This document shows positions 61,572 to 64,000 of a DNA stretch of 64,000 nt, piece by piece; positions within the stretch are counted from its first letter, which is position 1; each line of letters begins with the position of its first letter. The notes under the pieces are model-generated. The model saw nothing but the letters and a program-made list of their open reading frames with translations. It did no database searches and was not told where the DNA came from. A program made the translations under genes and the position numbers. The DNA is from Prevotella nigrescens (GTDB lineage: Bacteria > Bacteroidota > Bacteroidia > Bacteroidales > Bacteroidaceae), in contig NZ_CP133464.1 in assembly GCF_031191185.1 (NCBI RefSeq), positions 186,001-250,000 on the forward strand, in the 5' to 3' direction.

Positions 61572-62612
61572 ATGGTATTATCAGACAGAAAAGCAATGGG
61601 TGTTACTTTCTACAGAGAACTCTATTACACGCTGAATAGTGGAAAAAACTCTAAACTTAAATATTACATAACTTCCTATTTGTGGGTTCTTATGCCCCAC
61701 TTCGTACTCTTGTTGTTACGTAAAGTGCTGCTGTACAACGTGCAGAGACGCAGCGACTGGGACGAAATAAAGGCGCGCATAGACTACTACAACAAGCTGG
61801 GCAAATCCGAAATAGACCTTTCGGCGTTTCGGCAGAAAGCCATCATGCTTGCCGAACAGCAGAAAACAAGTCAGTCGGTGTATTATTTGGACTCGTTCCG
61901 CTATGCAAAATCGTTCCCATTGTGCCGGAAATGGTGCTTGCAACCGGGCGACGTAACATGCGTGCCCGATGTTCCTTCCATCGTGAAAAGTCGCCCCATT
62001 GCCGGCAACAACGCCAATTCGGTGTTGCTGAAGCTCGACCGGGTGCGCCATTTCCTGTTCGTAAACGACAGCAAGAAGTATTGCGACAAAATGAACAAGG
62101 TGCTGTTCCGTGGACTAATCGGGCAGTTCGACAGCCACAGTCTGAAGCAAAATCGCTACGACTTTGTGCAAAAATTCTTTGGCAATCCGCTCTTCAACAT
62201 CGGCGTTATCGACAAAAGTTTCCCGCAATGGCATACCCCCAAAATGACGATAGGCGAGCATTTAGACTATAAGTTCGTGATGGCGTTGGAAGGAAACGAC
62301 GTAGCCAGCAACCTGAAATGGATAATGTCGTCGAACTCAGTCGCCGTAATGCCGCGTCCCAAATACGAAACGTGGTTTATGGAAGGCACGCTGATACCCA
62401 ACTATCACTACATAGAAGTGGCTTCCGACTATTCCGACTTGGAAGCAAAAATAAACTATTACATTCAGAATCCCCACGAAGCCGAAGCCATAATAGCCCA
62501 CGCCCATGCCCACGTAGCCCGCTTCTGCAATCCCCTTCGCGAGTACATCGTGTCGCAACTCGTTCTGTCCAAGTATTTTGAAGAGACCGCCGGGGCAGGA
62601 GAAACCCAATAA
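61572..62612 (+). CDS. Glycosyltransferase, family 90-like (lipopolysaccharide/capsule type)
   Basis: 346 residues. The C-terminal half has the CAP10/GT90 signature: 'KFVMALEGNDVASNLKWIMSSNSVAVMP' and 'ETWFMEGTLIPNYHYIEV' followed by 'SDLEAKINYYIQNP', the nucleotide-sugar-binding region. Near the middle 'KSRPIAGNNANSVLLKLDRVRHF' fits the family's donor-binding arginine. The N-terminus has one hydrophobic patch (34-52) but no signal peptide, so it is likely a cytoplasmic face enzyme of surface-sugar synthesis. Standing alone, its acceptor is unknown. Confidence 0.78.
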   Translation: MVLSDRKAMGVTFYRELYYTLNSGKNSKLKYYITSYLWVLMPHFVLLLLRKVLLYNVQRRSDWDEIKARIDYYNKLGKSEIDLSAFRQKAIMLAEQQKTSQSVYYLDSFRYAKSFPLCRKWCLQPGDVTCVPDVPSIVKSRPIAGNNANSVLLKLDRVRHFLFVNDSKKYCDKMNKVLFRGLIGQFDSHSLKQNRYDFVQKFFGNPLFNIGVIDKSFPQWHTPKMTIGEHLDYKFVMALEGNDVASNLKWIMSSNSVAVMPRPKYETWFMEGTLIPNYHYIEVASDYSDLEAKINYYIQNPHEAEAIIAHAHAHVARFCNPLREYIVSQLVLSKYFEETAGAGETQ

Positions 62613-62682
62613 GTCCGTCAGCCGCAATGGTGCAAGGTCGTTGGCATGGCTGCACATGCGAAGGCGAAAATGGCAGGACAGA

Positions 62683-62714
62683 TTTGCAATAATCGGTGAA
62701 AAATAGTATATTTG
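62683..62714 (+). promoter_or_regulatory. Intact promoter in front of a gene remnant
   Basis: TTTG (62683-62686), 20 bp, TATATTTG (62707-62714), a full consensus match with the frameshifted frame 62727-62886 just downstream. Confidence 0.65.
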
Positions 62715-62726
62715 CAGCAGCTATAG

Positions 62727-62886
62727 AGACAAAAGGACAGCGCACACATACAAAAAGCCTTGGACATAGTGTTTAATTCGGATACCTATCAGAAGTTGCT
62801 CAACGACAAAACAAGATTGTATTACCAAAGTGCGTTATGTATTTTCGTATCTGCAGCACGAATTGGAAACCGGTAAGGTGGGCTGA
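62727..62886 (+). pseudogene. Frameshifted remnant of a small protein gene
   Basis: One frame reads '…ALDIVFNSDTYQKLLNDKT' and 'RLYYQSA' up to about 62834; after one extra base (GCGTTATG where GCG TAT GTA would keep frame) the next frame reads 'YVFSYLQHELETGKVG' to the TGA at 62884-62886. Both parts look like one coding sequence, of the kind found as short C-terminal partners in DUF3791/DUF3990-type cassettes (an impression, not a certain match). No in-frame ATG exists after the upstream TAG at 62724, so the 5' end is also lost or uses another start. Confidence 0.55.
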
Positions 62887-63180
62887 AAAGAACGGAAACG
62901 CTGCCTTGCCATGAATGAACGGCAACGCCCAACAGCCTTTAGCAACCAACTATACAGCCAAGACTTACAAAATGTAGGACACAAATAGCGATTTGGTTCC
63001 CATTTGTTTGTAAGTTTGAAACAATATTTATACTTTTGCAAATGACGACAGCCATTTCTCAACAAATGGCAAAATAAAAGCATATATCGCCTTACACCTT
63101 AATTAATATAGGCGTTGGAGAAGGCGAAAGACCAGAGAGCTACGAAACAATCTAATCATTAATATTTAAACATAAGCACG
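62887..63180. other. Leader and promoter of the last gene
   Basis: No gene. The promoter lies at 63007-63038, and the transcribed leader is about 135 nt long. Confidence 0.5.
63007..63038 (+). promoter_or_regulatory. Promoter of the last secreted-protein gene
   Basis: TTTG (63007-63010), 20 bp, TACTTTTG (63031-63038), a good match to the Bacteroidota pattern. Confidence 0.65.
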
Positions 63181-64000
63181 ATGAAAGGACTTTACACTAC
63201 ACTTCTCGCAGCCATTGCCCTGCTTGTTGCAATGCCTGTGAATGCACAAACAGAATACCAATTGTACGGACACCTTGTGGGTGTGAACGAAAACAACGGC
63301 ATCTACAAGTTCACGACGGAAGCTACTTCGCCACTTACAGCGGTTCAGAAAATACCCTATTCGCCCGACTATGGCATCGTAAAGGTGAAAGACCGCTACT
63401 TTTTCTTCGTGCTCGACGACTCGGGTTACGGTGTAGAAATGTATATGTACATCTACAACGCCAACGATTTTACTTTCATTACACGCCATAAAGTGCCTAC
63501 CGATATGGTGTCTATAGGCTGTCCTATCGCATACGACGAGAAGACGGACAAGGTGTATTCTGTCTACAAAGACGGCAGCACCTACAAGCTATGCACCCTT
63601 AACCTTACCAAACACGAACGCAACGAGGTGGGCACACTGGGCAACAACTTCCTCGCAATAACCTTCAACAAGGAGGGAAAGCTCTACGGCATCAACTCGG
63701 CAGGTAGGGTTGGAGAGATTTCAACCGCCGACGCCACCTTCACCGAGATACTTTCAACGGGTATGAATCCGCACTATCAGCAGTCGGCAGCTTTCCCTGC
63801 AAACGACAACAACACAATGTATTGGGCTGCCACGCTCGACGATTGGGGCGGCACTCTGGGCATTTACAAGATAGATTTAAAAGCCAAGACCAGCACAATG
63901 CTGCGCGAATTCAAGCACGAAGAGGAATTTGGCTGTCTTTGGGTGGGCGATAAAGTGGTGGCACAAGGTGCTCCTGCCGCATCGACCGACCTTGCTGCCG
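63181..64000 (+). CDS. Secreted beta-propeller-like protein, 3' truncated by window
   Basis: The frame from ATG 63181 is open to the window end (273 complete codons seen). A signal peptide is clear (1-22, 'LLVAMPVNA'), then 'QTEYQLYGHLVGVNENNGIYKF'-type sequence. The chain has repeats of about 45-50 residues built from 'G..Y.I...' strands and turns ('NKEGKLYGINSAGRVGEISTAD', 'TLGIYKIDLKAKTSTML'), as in beta-propeller or PQQ-like surface proteins of Prevotella. The C-terminus is outside the window, so a sorting tail cannot be judged. Confidence 0.75.
   Translation, partial: MKGLYTTLLAAIALLVAMPVNAQTEYQLYGHLVGVNENNGIYKFTTEATSPLTAVQKIPYSPDYGIVKVKDRYFFFVLDDSGYGVEMYMYIYNANDFTFITRHKVPTDMVSIGCPIAYDEKTDKVYSVYKDGSTYKLCTLNLTKHERNEVGTLGNNFLAITFNKEGKLYGINSAGRVGEISTADATFTEILSTGMNPHYQQSAAFPANDNNTMYWAATLDDWGGTLGIYKIDLKAKTSTMLREFKHEEEFGCLWVGDKVVAQGAPAASTDLAA

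Noticed and set aside
1..64000. tRNA, rRNA and insertion sequences
   Set aside because: No T-arm/anticodon pattern, rRNA core sequence, transposase or terminal inverted repeat with target duplication was recognised in the intergenic DNA.

Overview
The window looks like chromosome of a Prevotella-type member of the Bacteroidales. Evidence is the Bacteroidota promoter signature (TTTG, about 20 bp, TAnnTTTG) before many genes, surface lipoproteins with a TonB-dependent receptor, a FeoA-FeoB fusion, a TamB/TamL pair, the small 'smalltalk' protein, and secreted proteins ending in a short 'DLNGR...KGIYIVNGKK' tail typical of the group. No rRNA, tRNA, CRISPR array, insertion sequence or integrase was seen. 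Genus is an inference; species is not assigned.

Layout: 1-1385 ABC-2 exporter permeases. 1831-9967 AddB-like and AddA-like helicase-nuclease subunits and prolyl-tRNA synthetase. 10281-15063 OmpA-like lipoprotein, YeiH-type transporter, FeoAB iron transporter. 15294-25461 a minus-strand surface cluster: leucine-rich-repeat protein, TonB-dependent receptor, small lipoprotein, beta-barrel, DUF4876 lipoprotein and M16 protease. 25711-27584 RteC-like orphan, RidA and a small membrane protein. 27585-30889 is a 3.3 kb gene-free stretch full of short repeats. 30890-34012 two membrane proteins, a ParA ATPase and a DUF3408-like protein. 34439-39412 secreted proteins, including a secreted nuclease cassette. 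39660-39980 a candidate structured RNA. 40283-41648 M15 peptidase, HU-like protein and smalltalk peptide. 42750-45657 PerR-like regulator, thioredoxin/MarR pair and a secreted protein. 47172-51286 an AT-rich insert with an AAA ATPase + RloB-family pair and two lipoproteins. 51622-59158 TamB and TamL. 59429-61192 SPFH, Arc-type and membrane protein operon. 61572-62612 a family-90-type glycosyltransferase. 62727-62886 a frameshifted gene remnant. 63181-64000 the start of a secreted protein.

How parts may work together: the TonB receptor, its lipoproteins and the periplasmic M16 protease could import and cleave a protein or peptide, and the neighbouring convergent FeoAB would handle ferrous iron (inference, by analogy with FusA/FusC). 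The AAA + RloB pair resembles two-gene antiphage modules. The thioredoxin/MarR pair has two matching palindromes around its promoter and the MarR protein is cysteine-rich, suggesting a redox-controlled, autoregulated unit. ParA/DUF3408-like and M15/HU/smalltalk genes share AT-rich leaders and may be remains of a mobile element. Several families of short intergenic repeats run through the window; some form the hairpins that end operons.
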